From Oppiella nova (Eukaryota > Arthropoda > Arachnida > Sarcoptiformes > Oppiidae): a stretch of DNA of 44,859 nucleotides. Below, piece by piece: positions 12,438-24,289 of this stretch. The position numbers and the translations under genes are program-made. Numbering within the stretch: the first letter of the stretch is position 1; every line of letters starts with the position of its first letter. Below the pieces are notes generated by a model. It ran no database searches. It was not told the origin of the DNA and saw only the letters and a list, made by a program, of their open reading frames with translations. The stretch covers positions 6,437 to 51,295 of the forward strand of contig CAJPVJ010000047.1 of assembly GCA_905397405.1 (NCBI GenBank). Direction: 5' to 3'.

Positions 12438-13427
12438 TGGCTATATGTCAGTAATCAGTAACAGTGTCTGATCATGGTAAGATATGATAGGAGTGTGCCA
12501 TCCATATAACAATTGTATGCTATTTTGTTTGGTCAATAGACCTAATATCTAATATTGCTATTGTTATTATTATTATTAAAGGTAAAGCATATGTGTAATT
12601 TATAGTGTATTAAAATTGTGGCAATGTACATTATAAGACATAATAAATGTATACAGTATATTTTGCAACTGGTAAGTTATGAATGAATGAGACGGGGCAC
12701 AGGTTTATCTGCCAGTGCTCTCTCTGGCATAGAGATAGTCCCAGAGTAAAAGGAGCTGAATATAAATATGGTGTATATATTATATAAGTCTCGTAAATGA
12801 GATAAAAATAAATAAGAGACGACTTCTAGAATATGAAATTTACTTTTTTTCATTCATTATTATTAGTAATATTATTCAGTAAACTAATGTTCGGAGTTTA
12901 GCTCAAAATATGTGTGTTTTTTGTTTTGTTGAATAAAATTGAATTTTTAGCTAATTATTATACCGTACTTTTTTAAACTAGTAAACATTTTTTGTTATTT
13001 TTATTCATTTCATTAAAAGTTTTGTATAAATTAGAGTGTATTTAAAGCGATATATTTTCGGCAAATTTATTATAAAATGTTTTCAAATGAAATGAAATAA
13101 GTTTGTAAAATAAGTTTTATGCTAATCTCCAATGAGTACACCATGTAATTGAATAAATGGCAAAATATTTTTTCAATAAACGACTGATTTTTATATACAA
13201 ATTTATTTTATTATGATTCCAGCGCTTAATCACATACGCCTCTCAGCCTCCTATCACACACACAATCACTACCCGTCCTCCCAGTCCTGTCTCTTCCTGA
13301 TTGACTGATAATATAGTCTCTTATAATACTTTTTCTCAGTTGCTGTCGATTATGATTTACATAAAAATTAAATTAAATAAAAATTTTATTATAATATAAA
13401 TACTCTATCGATAGTCAAGAGAGTGAG

Positions 13428-13430
<3 letters not shown>
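12438..13430. other. AT-rich non-coding stretch with two G+C-richer patches
   Basis: Patches are at 12460-12760, with CCAGTGCTC (12712-12720), and at 13225-13300, with a C-rich run containing TCCTCCCAGTCCTG. An (ATT)n tract lies at about 12561-12579. No gene seen. Confidence 0.7.

Positions 13431-13458
<28 letters not shown>
13431..13458 (+). repeat. (GA)n microsatellite
   Basis: 14 units, preceded by GAGTGAGTGC. Confidence 0.97.
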
Positions 13459-13954
13459 TCACAAGAGATTGAAAATACATTATAAACGAATTAATATGAT
13501 ATACACACATAAAACTCTAATATTAAGCTTAATTTGATTGCTTATAAAAAACTCATCAGAATATTTTGATAAATTATTTGATAAAAATATTATAATTATT
13601 CATACATTTATTAAATGCAAAAAATATACTCCTTTTGATAACTATAAGTATTAGACTTTAAGTTAAAATGGGATTCAAAATCTAATTCATTTTTTTCATT
13701 AGCGTTCATAAGAGTATGACTTAAGATATTCAAAACACTCTTTTGAATATTTATATCGAAAATAATATTAAATTAAAATTTTCTGAATAATTTTCATACG
13801 AGATTATAATCACTTGTTTTTTGATGCATAAAATCTACGAAAACTATTCAAATTGATATCAAAATTCATTATTTGGTTTCATGTAATTAAAAAAATATAT
13901 ATTAAAAATGGTAAAAACTCTGTGACAATGAGACTACAAAATGTCAAAACATAT

Positions 13955-13968
13955 ACAGAATATTCTGT
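13955..13968. repeat. Perfect 14-bp palindrome ACAGAATATTCTGT
   Basis: This is the most complete copy of the dispersed palindrome: both arms read ACAGAAT. It lies in plain AT-rich DNA. Confidence 0.8.
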
Positions 13969-14142
13969 CACATAATGCTTGACAAAAAATATATAGAATT
14001 ACAGCAAATATTTATTCTTGAAATGATTACTTTCACTGATTCTTATGACACCAAATCTGGTGAATAATAGTTTGTATGCGAAACAAAACATATAAATGTA
14101 TATTCTGTATATATATCTATGACTTTTTTCTCCTTTAAATTT

Positions 14143-14161
14143 ATATTATTATTATTATTAT
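14143..14161 (+). repeat. (ATT)n microsatellite
   Basis: About six units. Confidence 0.9.
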
Positions 14162-16092
14162 ATCAAATGTTTTGAGTGAATGACAACCAAAATATGATTT
14201 CGAGAATACATTCCTCATATAAAACTTATATTCAATAATAATAATAACAAAACCGATTCATCTCTCAGTGTATGTTATATAGTGAGAGCAAAAGTAACTG
14301 TATTTTTGTTGTTTATAAGGAATAATAATTTAATATAAGTTTGGAAAATGATTTATTAAAAACTTTTACAAACAAAATATATTTATCGCTTTGAATGCAG
14401 TCCAAGAAATTCTGCAGTTTTCGCCTAAAAATTACTCAAAAATGTATTTTTGTTGAATACATTACGCGAGTGTATTATGTTTTCACGTAATGTTTAGTTT
14501 GTATTTTCCATTATCTGATGAAAAATCTAAACAAAGTATATTTCGTAGAAAATAATTTCCGAGAAATTAGTGGTTTTTTGGATCACTTCAAGAGATGAGA
14601 TATTTTGTGCACTGATTTTAATCTTTGTTTATAAATAAAGAAATTTTTTGCGGTATTAATCGTTGGGATAGAGAATGGGACCAAAAATAAAACTTCTCAT
14701 TCAGTCATTAAATAATTAGTTTACGAGACAAAAAATATCTCAAAAATTTCTAATCAAAAGTTTCCCTCAATGTTCACCATTTAAGACGTGATTCACTTCC
14801 CGTTTAAAATGACAATAAAGACACAAATCGACTGAAAAATAAAATCATACAAAAAATTTCCCAAATATTATGTATTTGTCAAATGAAAAGCAACTATTTT
14901 TTGTGTGTGCTTAAAAATAACAATTCAATTGTGAAGTTTTATTTATCCATATGAATAGTGAATAAAAACTACTTATTTTGCAATTAAGAGCTATTATTAA
15001 TTCTCGCTTAACTGTAAAATCAAGTCAAAGACAGTTTTCTCAATTGAAATTAACTTTTTTCATTCAATTAGTGACAAAAAGCGTATTTTGTGTGAAAGCT
15101 ATAAACTCTATGAGAATCTAATGAATGGTTTTTTACTATAGCATTAAGAGTTAGCACTAACTGTAAGTCTTAACTCTATTTTTATAATACAATCCTTTTT
15201 TACTTTGCCATCAAAATTGATTTATTACTGAATATAATATACAGTATTTTTTTCTATATATTATTATTTATAAAAGAAAAGTGACGACAATTTTCTCATC
15301 AATTTTTCCGTTCACTTCGGGCTTTAGTTTGGCGCTCAAAAACTGATAGGAAATACACTTTTCTAATGCTTATTGAGTGATAGGAAAAAAGATAATCATT
15401 TCATAAGCGATCTCTAGTACTGCAATGGATGGACAGATGTGTCATCACTTCTGTATTCAAATGGCAATCGTTTTTACCGTAAAATTTACAGCAAATATAT
15501 TTTAAAAGATTTTAGAGGTGAATGCCATGGAAGCTATCAATTCACGATATAAATGGCTATTTAATGGCACTGCAAATGGATATAACATTTATCATATTTC
15601 GATTATGTGTTTTAATAAGCAATTAATGTGCCATTTATTGTCGTGTATCTAATTTGAACGTTAATTTAACTTATATTGACCTAAAACTCAATTAATATAA
15701 GGGGACAGACGAGTCATTTAGCACAAGACATAAAACTATTATTAAATTGAGAAAAATTGGCGAAAAAAGTAAAACTATTGGTTATCTATGGGTTTCACCC
15801 GAACAGTTAGTTTCCACCAGAGATACAAACAGTTAGAGTGAAAGGGATAGATAGACGGCTAGAGTTGTTAAACTCTTTTATTTGTTAGTATTGAACTCAT
15901 TATTTTGTTTTTCAACTCAAACACCACTACAAAAGAGTACAAAATTTTTTATTATCGGTCGGCGAAGAAAAAATACTCTGTTGTGATCACATCGCCAAAG
16001 AGTCGATCAATTTTTGCCTTTTATATCAAAATAGCAGTTTATGGCCTCAAAAGTGTGTGTCGAATGAAATTACATTTTATGAACTCGTCGTT

Positions 16093-16130
<38 letters not shown>
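16093..16130 (+). repeat. Compound (GA)n-(CAGA)n microsatellite
   Basis: 13 GA units run into CAGACAGACAGAGAG, followed by impure GA to about 16155. Confidence 0.95.
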
Positions 16131-16230
16131 GAGTTGAGAGAGAGTTGAGAGAAGTATCAAATCTCATCGCCAAACAAACACACAATTATTGCTTATATAT
16201 GAAAAATGATCTAGCTCAAAGGGCTTAAAT

Positions 16231-16248
16231 AAAATAATAATAATAATT
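16231..16248 (+). repeat. (AAT)n microsatellite
   Basis: About five units. Confidence 0.85.
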
Positions 16249-16759
16249 TATTTTGCTGTAATAAAAGAGTTTGATAATAACCACGAGTTTAACAATTCTG
16301 TCGGAAATAAATGCTAGAATTTGACAAAATTCTCGATAAATAACATCCAATTAAATGACCCACTTCATTCAATACTATTTCTGAATTAGAGTTTAATTGC
16401 AAATCAATAGCAATCCATTCACTACTTTCATCAATGAATGATATCATGGCAGCCATTGGTTACCCCTTTATACTAATCACATGAATTGGTATCGAATTTA
16501 ATATATGAAGTTTGGACACGGATTCTAACAAATATAATAAAATTATATTTTTATGTATTTTTAAAAACTTGAAAATTTTTTGTGAAAAATATGTGTTGAC
16601 TCCACTAAATAGCGTGAAGTTGTAAAACTATTTTTGAGTTCAAATGTAAATACTAAACAATTGTATGATATAAAAATTCTGTTGTTTATTATGTAATTCA
16701 AAACGACAGCTCACTTTTGCTAACAAAAAACAAATAGCTTTTCGAAATTAAATACTTGT

Positions 16760-16760
<1 letters not shown>

Positions 16761-16806
<46 letters not shown>

Positions 16807-16817
16807 GTCTGTCTGTC
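16761..16817 (-). repeat. Compound (CT)n-(TGTC)n microsatellite
   Basis: 21 CT units run into GTTTGTCTGTCTGTC. Together with 16093-16130 this is a pair of oppositely oriented compound tracts about 650 bp apart. Confidence 0.95.
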
Positions 16818-17405
16818 AACTGATAATCCAGCAAAACAGCACCAGTATGTAGATTAATGTGCACATTTTCTGGGGAACCGTATATTTAGGTGAATACCGA
16901 ACCCCTGCCACCAAAAGGCGAAATCAAAAACACATTGTGTTTAAGAAATAAATTTATGAAAAAAATATTCTTCGCATCCAATCGGTCATTAAGCGCACCG
17001 GGAGTGCTGAGCACTGGTATGAATGCCGTATCACACATGCAGATGAGCGGGTGGTTTAACTTTCACTCAAATGAGAGTCAGATTATATTATGAGCGAAAT
17101 GTGGCGAACATATTGTAAGCCACATATTCATCACCGTTTGAGCGCCCGGTGCGATGCGCTCACGGCTCCAACATATACACAAACACACGTCGGAGTGGCT
17201 ATGAGTGCTATCAAATTGAGTGCCTAAATGCCCACTCCATGAGCCCTCTCCTGCAATGTATATCCAATTTATACTGAATAGTGAGTGGAGGGGGTGTTTG
17301 TCGAGAGGGCTTACGGTATAATAGTCTGTATTTACAGTATTATATGATTTATATTGAAAAATATTTTGATAAAAATCTTATATAAAATTTTATATAATAA
17401 ACAGT

Positions 17406-17406
<1 letters not shown>
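16818..17406. other. G+C-richer non-coding island
   Basis: Noticeably less AT-rich than its flanks. It contains GCACCGGGAG and GCACTGGTAT within 25 bp (about 16995-17020). The short frame at 16890-17093 shows no domain or splice context. It could be a regulatory island or an unrecognised non-coding exon. Confidence 0.5.

Positions 17407-17445
<39 letters not shown>
17407..17445 (+). repeat. (GA)n microsatellite
   Basis: About 19 units. Confidence 0.97.
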
Positions 17446-17448
<3 letters not shown>

Positions 17449-18891
17449 ATAAGTAAATGTGATGTTCAGATACATGTGCTGAGACAGTGTGTTGGGGTTC
17501 ATATGTCTGCCTCCAGTGCCAGTGGTTTGGCAATCAATTCAGTCTCTGATAATGATTTTCAGTGAAAACGATATTTGGAAACAATTCCTCAAAAAAAAAA
17601 TTATATAAGAGAATATTTTTGTGTCAAAACGTTTGACAATAATTAAGTCTGTTTCGAGCAAATCGTGTGTGAGATGCAGTTCCCATTTGATATGGAAAGG
17701 CACCCCTCCATACCCCTCTACACCCCCACTCACATACAGAGATGTGCTCACATATAGACACAGACACACAGGCAGTCCTCCCGGCCCTCCCCTCTCTCTA
17801 TCAAATACTGCTATTCTTATTCCTGACGAGTCATTCGCAGCACTGGTAACGGAATACGCGTGAGATATAGACATATCAAACAGAGAGCACTGGGAGGAGG
17901 ACTGGGACTACGGCTTACAGCGCCAGAGAGCTCCTCATACATACAAACATGTCATAAGACGGTTGTGACGGTTTGGGTCACTAAATGGGAATACCATTAG
18001 AAAAAGCTAAAGACAAAAAAGACTTCGGAATAGACTATTGACTTGTACTGACTTGTATAGTGTGTTGTGATTAGTATATTGGAGTTAAAAACAAATATTA
18101 TTTGCACTAAAACCACGTTATACAACATGCAGTTCATGAGTACTTATATGAATACCATTAATGATTTATGTTTTGTTTTCTATGCATAAAATGATTTATA
18201 GTTTTTATTATTTTATATATATTATATAAGTTATTTCATAGTCTGCGAGAGTGTTGTCTAAAAAATAAAGCAATAAATTATGGGAATTGATAGAAAAAAA
18301 TATTTATTGAATTTTTTAAATATATTTTTTCTCTCACTGCCTATCATTTAATAGTCTTATACTATATCTTCCCAGCAATTAATCAGTGGAATGGGATATA
18401 TCTATATTTATAAGGGAATGGCTGTAACTATAAAAACCATCTGAATATCTTTCCCAATAAATTAATAGTTTGCAAAAAAATGTTTACTAAATTTGTTGTA
18501 AACGTTTGGTATTAGTTTTATAATAAAATATTTGTATCTATAAGTAGAATATAATTCGGCTTTTATTCTCTCCACACAATTGTTACTCGGATTCTGTAAT
18601 AGACTATAAGAATAGCAAATAGAATATTCTGTTGTCGTTACACACGAAAAGAATATATTTTTTGTGGTTATTATTTTAACAGTATTTTTGTGGCAAATAA
18701 TTTCGATCCCATCCCTCAATACATAAGTCTTTTCTATTCGGAGGTTATCTCCAGAGACTCAGTGGAAGAGTGGGGGGAGACCTAAGGAGTATGAATGGAG
18801 ACAACTGTCCAAATCAGTCTTACTGTCACTGCTATGCAAGAGAGGTCTGAGTATTGGTTGACATTTCCATAATAATCACAAAAAATAATAT

Positions 18892-18893
<2 letters not shown>
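17446..18893. other. Non-coding stretch with a C-rich island at 17640-17990
   Basis: Frames are open on both strands at 17539-17874 only because the region is low-complexity C/CA-rich. It holds GCACTGG at 17840-17846 and 17888-17894 and the 16-mer GTTTGGCAATCAATTC at 17525-17540, shared with 34654-34669. The right part is plain AT-rich DNA. Confidence 0.65.
18621..18630. repeat. Dispersed palindrome AGAATATTCT
   Basis: Exact core copy followed by GTTG. It is an isolated site outside the left-hand cluster. Confidence 0.75.

Positions 18894-18926
<33 letters not shown>
18894..18926 (-). repeat. (CT)n microsatellite
   Basis: About 16 units. Confidence 0.97.
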
Positions 18927-18929
<3 letters not shown>

Positions 18930-19996
18930 GACTATGAGATAATGTATAATATTATTAAAACAAATTATTATTGAAAGAGTAGGCGATATATAAACTTAAT
19001 GCTCAAAAGCCGGGGGTTATTATTGCCATTAATGTCATATAAAGAAAAAGTTTATTAAACCTAATCTCGATTTTTGTGGAAAATTATTTTATTCTTATTT
19101 AAAATGATTTTTATTTTAACTTTATTTTCTGGTAATCCTATCCGTCTCTCCCACAGCTCACTCTCCCATAGCTCTCACGCGCTTACATAACAGACAGTCT
19201 GCCATATCACTCATGCATATACATAGACTGCCTTTCCTACCGTTCCCTTTAGTGTATGGAAATACAGCTAACATAAATTGATTGATAAGAAAGTATATAG
19301 AAAATGAATTTTAATTCGCCAGAAGAGATCATTTGCGCCCATCTCTCACTTTGGCTGTACTTTCTAATCAATTTATGGGGTCAATACACCTTTCCCTGAG
19401 TTTGCCACCAAAAAAAACATCACATAACTGCCTGTCCTCCAAAAACCTAACCATCCCATCGGCCCCATACTCTCAACACATATCAAATCAAAATATCATT
19501 TTCTTCAATCAATTTATTAATAAACGATATTTTGTTTGTTATTATTCAACGAAATCAATGGAAAATGTCTTATTTTTATTGAAAGCAAATATATTTTAGT
19601 TTTTCGCATATATTTTGACCGAATTTCTCGTTTCTTTGAACCAATTATTGTTTTTATTATAAACCATAATAAATAAAATGCATTAGTTTTTAATTTATGT
19701 AAACCTATGACAAATAAATTCATTGGAAATTATACAATGAATTATCGATTAAAACTCAATAAAAAGGTTAAAATAATGTTTTTATAAAATCTAGTAAATT
19801 CCGATTAAAGCATTATTTTAAGCAAATTGTGTTCCGATTTATTGCAAACGAATTAAAAATCGATTTTTACAATAATTAACTTTTTTGTTAACTTACTCCT
19901 AATTAATTATATTTTTTAAAGCAGCTTTGTTTTTTCACTATCTAGTAAAACATTTTCAATTAAAAGTTATAAAATAATTAGAAGCAATATATTTTT

Positions 19997-20000
<4 letters not shown>
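18927..20000. other. Non-coding stretch
   Basis: A G+C-richer patch at 19130-19260 contains CTACCGTTCCC (19237-19247). The frames at 19333-19599 and 19517-19723 lack recognisable features. The remainder is AT-rich. Confidence 0.7.

Positions 20001-20031
<31 letters not shown>
20001..20031 (-). repeat. (CT)n microsatellite
   Basis: 15 units followed by CCCCTTTT. Confidence 0.97.
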
Positions 20032-20033
<2 letters not shown>

Positions 20034-20841
20034 CTTTTGTAGCGTTAAGTTATGGACACAAAAAACTCGCAAATGATTTAATCAGAAAATCGAAATCTTA
20101 TGTTTAGGTTTCAGGCATTGTTTTGTTGGTGAATGTGTGGCACATCATCGGCACACAAATGGGCTAACGGTGCGAAGTGCACACCGAGTGAGTGACTACA
20201 CCCGCGCAAAAAACATCACAACTATAACACTATAACCGTCTAAACAACAGCTGCAATGATTAAGTTGTGTTAAAAAAAAGTTTTTGAGGCCCCGACACAT
20301 TCAGTAAGACCAGTAGGATATAGTGATAGTAACCAATCCATGGAGAGAGAGACAACCCATTCCGCCAGTTCCTCCAAATAGTGTTGAATATTTATAAACA
20401 AAAATGTTTATCATTTTATGTACCCTTTTATTCCTAATTAAAAATATTTATTTTCAAAATAATTTCTTTAAATAAATACAAATGTATTGATTATAACTAC
20501 TTGTGTACACCTGTCCATCGCTCGCACATATGGATGAGGTTTTGAGACAAACACACAACCAATTGGTGTGCGGATGGCCTGACAATGAGCTAACCCTTTG
20601 ACAGTATATGCGCTGCAAACTAAACAACCGTTAGATTGATTATCGATACCCCGGAAAACTTAAGCCCAAAAACAACTGTTGTTTTTTGGGGCCAAAAGAA
20701 AAAGTCGAGCGATTCATCGATTTCAAGCATTTAATCATTTAATTCAAGTTTTGCTTTTTAATACACAGTTTTTGAATACACAGATAAAGTTGTAGTCAAA
20801 CAAACTTTGATTGTAATTAAATGTAATTTTTGTGAGAATAT

Positions 20842-20844
<3 letters not shown>
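20032..20844. other. Non-coding stretch with G+C-richer patches
   Basis: Patches lie at about 20110-20390 and 20500-20690. No frame with protein features and no RNA gene was recognised. Confidence 0.65.

Positions 20845-20878
<34 letters not shown>
20845..20878 (+). repeat. (GA)n microsatellite
   Basis: 17 units. Confidence 0.97.
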
Positions 20879-20881
<3 letters not shown>

Positions 20882-21055
20882 AAGTAGGGAATGAATAGTG
20901 ATTTTTGTTTGAGTGGAAAAAATATTTGCAAATTTCATGAGAATGTCATTTAATTAGCGAAACCATAGAAAACCGTACGAATGTATTGGCCCTCAAACAA
21001 GGAACACATGTGAAGCAAATATTTCTCAAACTATCCGCACATGCATTCCGATTCA

Positions 21056-21100
21056 ATACAGTCTAACCCCTGTACCCATAAAGTGGTTCACACTATCTGT
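21056..21100. mobile_element. Possible degraded pogo/Tigger-like DNA-transposon terminus
   Basis: TA followed by CAGTCTAACCCCTG and a few bases later AAAGTGGTTCAC resembles the general layout of pogo/Tigger inverted-repeat ends (TA, CAGT, C-rich, then GAAC-like words). No partner end or transposase was found, so this is weak. Confidence 0.15.
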
Positions 21101-21201
21101 GTATACCAAGGACACTTTTATGTATAATTAAATAAAAATATTCTCATGACTAAAAAATTAATTTATAAAACTCGTTTAATTGCATATAAAATTTAGAATA
21201 C

Positions 21202-21332
21202 ATTTAATTACTCTATTTAATAAGGTCTCATATTTTTTTATAACTTATTCTAAATAATATGGTAACGAATAGACAAATAGTTTATTAGTTAAGGAAAACA
21301 CACGATTGATATACTGGTGACTCCGGTACACA
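21202..21332 (+). repeat. Left arm of a 1.3-kb-spaced inverted duplication
   Basis: 131 bp whose reverse complement reappears at 22641-22760 with about three small indels (one of 7 bp) and almost no substitutions. Confidence 0.93.
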
Positions 21333-22588
21333 TAATATATAACCATCGGTGCAATAGTCGATGTAATATCCAAGAACTCAATCAATATATTTAGGGATGG
21401 CTATGGATATATAGTTTCCTTAAACTATACCTCACACTTGATCTCTGGGGGCTGTCATACCATGGAGTGGATGTGTAGATGAATACGCACACAGAGTCTT
21501 AACAGTATATCTCAAAACACAAGTGAAACCTAATCGTTATCTCATCAAAAAAGTCTATCTATTCTTACAGTTATATATCTGTTAGAAAAATATAGACTTC
21601 AACGAAATGTACACAAAAATATTGAATTTAATTAATGTTTTGCAAGACTTTCCTTATACTGTAATTACATTTAACTAGTTATTTTGCATACCGTTATGAA
21701 ATTCAAACAAAAAATAATATCAGTTTCACAAAACGTTTTCCAGTATTAAATTAAAATACATTTTCACTTATCATTTAAATCAATGGGAAATAAGATTTTC
21801 GTAAAAATCAAATTTTCAATTAAATTGCAAACACTTTCAGGAAAAAGTGTATCTATTTTTGATTTACAGTTATATATGAGAGAAAAGTTCAATTCTAGAG
21901 CCGAAAAAACGTGAAAAAATTGTTTTCAATTTCTTTCTCTTTCGTAGTGTTTATCACTTGTGAACACTGGATGCGAGAGAAAAGTGTAATAAATGTCAAA
22001 ACATTTATAACTCTTTTTATTATTTTCTTCGCATTTTATTCCTTCGCACGAATCGGAGAGAAATATATGAAATTTTCTTGTCGTTCAAGTTTTGTATTTT
22101 TCAAAATGAAAATGTATTTAATTTTCAAAACATTTCACTTGAGACATAATATTTAAGTGCTATTCATATATTTTGTATGACTTTATATCAGTTTTCAAGG
22201 AACTCTTATATTAATAACTTACTTAAAGCTTATTAATGATATATTTTATGATAAATCAACTTTAAAATTTCAATATCACTTTGATTTAATATAATTATAA
22301 TATTCGTTTAATATCCATTTTGCCAAGATCATTTAATAAAGTATTCTATAAGATATTCCCAATATTTAATACATATAATATATAACTGTAACATATTCTA
22401 TCTTATAATAGATTATGATATCTATTGAATAATAATAATACTGTCAAAAATTATTCCATATTTTTGCATCATAGAATATTCTGTTTATTCTGTTAATATA
22501 ACTGAATTTAATACAATAATAGCCTAACTGTTACATAAAATGAATATAATATATTATAACATAATATGTTTTGCTTATGTATTCAAGC

Positions 22589-22591
<3 letters not shown>
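21333..22591. other. AT-rich non-coding spacer between inverted arms
   Basis: No gene seen. The frame at 21911-22156 is AT-rich, hydrophobic in parts and lacks any recognisable motif. An AGAATATTCT copy lies at 22473. Confidence 0.7.
22473..22482. repeat. Dispersed palindrome AGAATATTCT
   Basis: Exact core copy followed by GTTTATTCTGTT, so the right arm word TTCTGT occurs twice. It is the last exact copy; none was seen in the remaining 22 kb. Confidence 0.75.

Positions 22592-22626
<35 letters not shown>
22592..22626 (+). repeat. (GA)n microsatellite, first of two flanking an inverted copy
   Basis: About 17 units, followed directly by GCTCTGGATTAATATTGTGT (22626-22645). Confidence 0.97.
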
Positions 22627-22628
<2 letters not shown>

Positions 22629-22645
22629 CTGGATTAATATTGTGT
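22626..22645 (+). repeat. 20-bp direct repeat, copy 1
   Basis: GCTCTGGATTAATATTGTGT follows a (GA)n tract. The second copy (22801-22820) also follows a (GA)n tract. The last five bases, TGTGT, are shared with the start of the inverted arm. Confidence 0.95.
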
Positions 22646-22756
22646 ACCGGAGTCACCAGTATATCAATCGTGTGTAACTAATAAACTATTTGTCTATTCG
22701 TTACCATATTATTAGAATAAGTTATAAAAATTGAGACCTTATTAAATAGAGTAATT

Positions 22757-22760
<4 letters not shown>
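22641..22760 (-). repeat. Right (inverted) arm, inserted between two GA-linked direct repeats
   Basis: Reverse complement of 21202-21332 with small indels. It is bounded on the left by the microhomology TGTGT and on the right by a second (GA)n tract. Confidence 0.93.

Positions 22761-22761
<1 letters not shown>

Positions 22762-22801
<40 letters not shown>
22762..22801 (+). repeat. (GA)n microsatellite, second flanking tract
   Basis: 20 units, followed directly by copy 2 of the 20-bp repeat. Confidence 0.97.
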
Positions 22802-22803
<2 letters not shown>

Positions 22804-22820
22804 CTGGATTAATATTGTGT
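22801..22820 (+). repeat. 20-bp direct repeat, copy 2
   Basis: Identical to 22626-22645. Downstream sequence differs (GTGTTTTGGG against ACCGGAGTC). Confidence 0.95.
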
Positions 22821-23599
22821 GTGTTTTGGGGAAATAGGATGTCGTCTCACTCTTTATAAAAACAAACACTTATATTAATATTACATTCATTGCAACCAAT
22901 ATATGACTATTTTCCTATACGAGTGTCTATTAGCACAAAATAGGCACATGCAATATAATGTATGGGAACGAAAATATGTTTTTATGCATTTTTCGATACT
23001 TATTATTTTTATCACTATTTTTTGGAGGATTTTATTATATAATGTATTGAATTACATACTCGAGAATATCTTTAAAATTTAAAGAAAAAGAAAATTGATT
23101 GCATTCATAGCATCACGAATAGTATAATATACAAAATATGTAGACTTATCTCAAACCTAGTTTTAATCAATTTAGACAAATGAACAAAAAATGCATAAAA
23201 TTATCTAGAAATGATGTTTAGCGAGTATATCAGCAAAAATACACTAATATTTATGTTAATGTAAAATATAAGTAACTTTTGATGATTGACACAAATATGG
23301 ATAACATTTCATAAAATGTTTTAATTTCTCTCGAAATCAATATAAAGCTGAGAAATAAATAAAAAAACTATTTTGAAAACTTTTTCTATTAAATCGTTTG
23401 TGAATCGCATTAATCCCCGAAAAAAGAGAGAAAAATAATTTAGAAGTGAAAAAATAAAACTGATTTTTCAACTCATTAGTGATTTGAAAAATTTTGTTTT
23501 AAATTCTTCCACATTTATGGCCAAAAAATCAATAATACATTAGTTGTTAAGAAATATATTTATATTTAATTCAATTTTTAAGTTTATATGAAAGGAGAG

Positions 23600-23637
<38 letters not shown>

Positions 23638-24280
23638 ACACAGAGCACTAATACATTACAAAATATAGTTTAATATTTAAATACCAGTATTAATATATAA
23701 ATCATTACGCATTTAATGCAAAACAAGTCGTCATTTAATTTAATGAGATATTCATTCAATTGGTAACAAAAGTAATGCAAAAATTATATTTTTATGAAAA
23801 TAAGAGCCCTTTTATGAAACACAAAGTTTTGTGTCTTAAACGCCAGAATCTCTTTAAATAATCGTATAATATATGCAGACATGAAATTCAAGACATGATA
23901 TCAAAGACAATATTGTTATAAAAGTAATCATAATTATTATGAGTGCTATTATAGATATACGTGTTATTACTTTCCATAATATTTAGCATTTCATGTAATT
24001 TTAAACCCGATTTGTCTTAAGACATAAAACTTAACAATAAATATAACGATCGCTAAAATAGGATATATTTATAAATCATATGATATTTACAAAAGTCGTT
24101 AAAGTCATTGCTTTTACATAAAAAACAATAATATATTTGCAGTTTTCATAAACTTCATGATATTTAAAATATTAACCCCAACCCTCCCTACCCCAACATC
24201 GATACCCTTGCAAATGGTATAAACATATTAAGTGTGCAATTAATGAGCATGGCAATTTGCAAAAATATGTTTTTAAACCG
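22821..24280. other. AT-rich non-coding stretch
   Basis: No gene seen. A (GA)n tract lies at 23605-23632. A C-rich patch at about 24176-24205 precedes the G+C-rich exon block. Confidence 0.75.
23605..23632 (+). repeat. (GA)n microsatellite
   Basis: 14 units, preceded by impure GGAGAGAAAGAG. Confidence 0.96.
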
Positions 24281-24289
24281 CATTCTTAC
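24281..24289 (-). other. Predicted 5' splice site of the candidate exon
   Basis: On the minus strand the sequence reads CG|GTAAGAATG, matching the animal donor consensus G|GTRAG. It falls exactly where the hydrophobic segment of the upstream frame ends. No convincing matching acceptor and downstream coding exon was found between here and position 1. Confidence 0.5.

Larger units (their letters stand above)
13459..16092. other. AT-rich non-coding stretch
   Basis: No gene seen. It holds the perfect 14-bp palindrome at 13955-13968, an (ATT)n tract at 14143-14161 and TTTGGCGC at 15328-15335. The frame at 15905-16228 reads through a GA tract and is not credited. Confidence 0.75.
1..24280 (-). other. 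Possible giant first intron (conditional on the 24290-24551 exon)
   Basis: If the donor at 24289 is used, everything to its left is intron. The stretch is AT-rich, has no frame with recognisable protein sequence, and holds only simple repeats, short inverted duplications and dispersed words. It could equally be intergenic if the exon call is wrong. Confidence 0.35.

Noticed and set aside
17539-17874. Overlapping open frames on both strands (111 and 80 codons)
   Set aside because: The region is a low-complexity C/CA-rich patch. Both strands are open for composition reasons and neither shows a domain.
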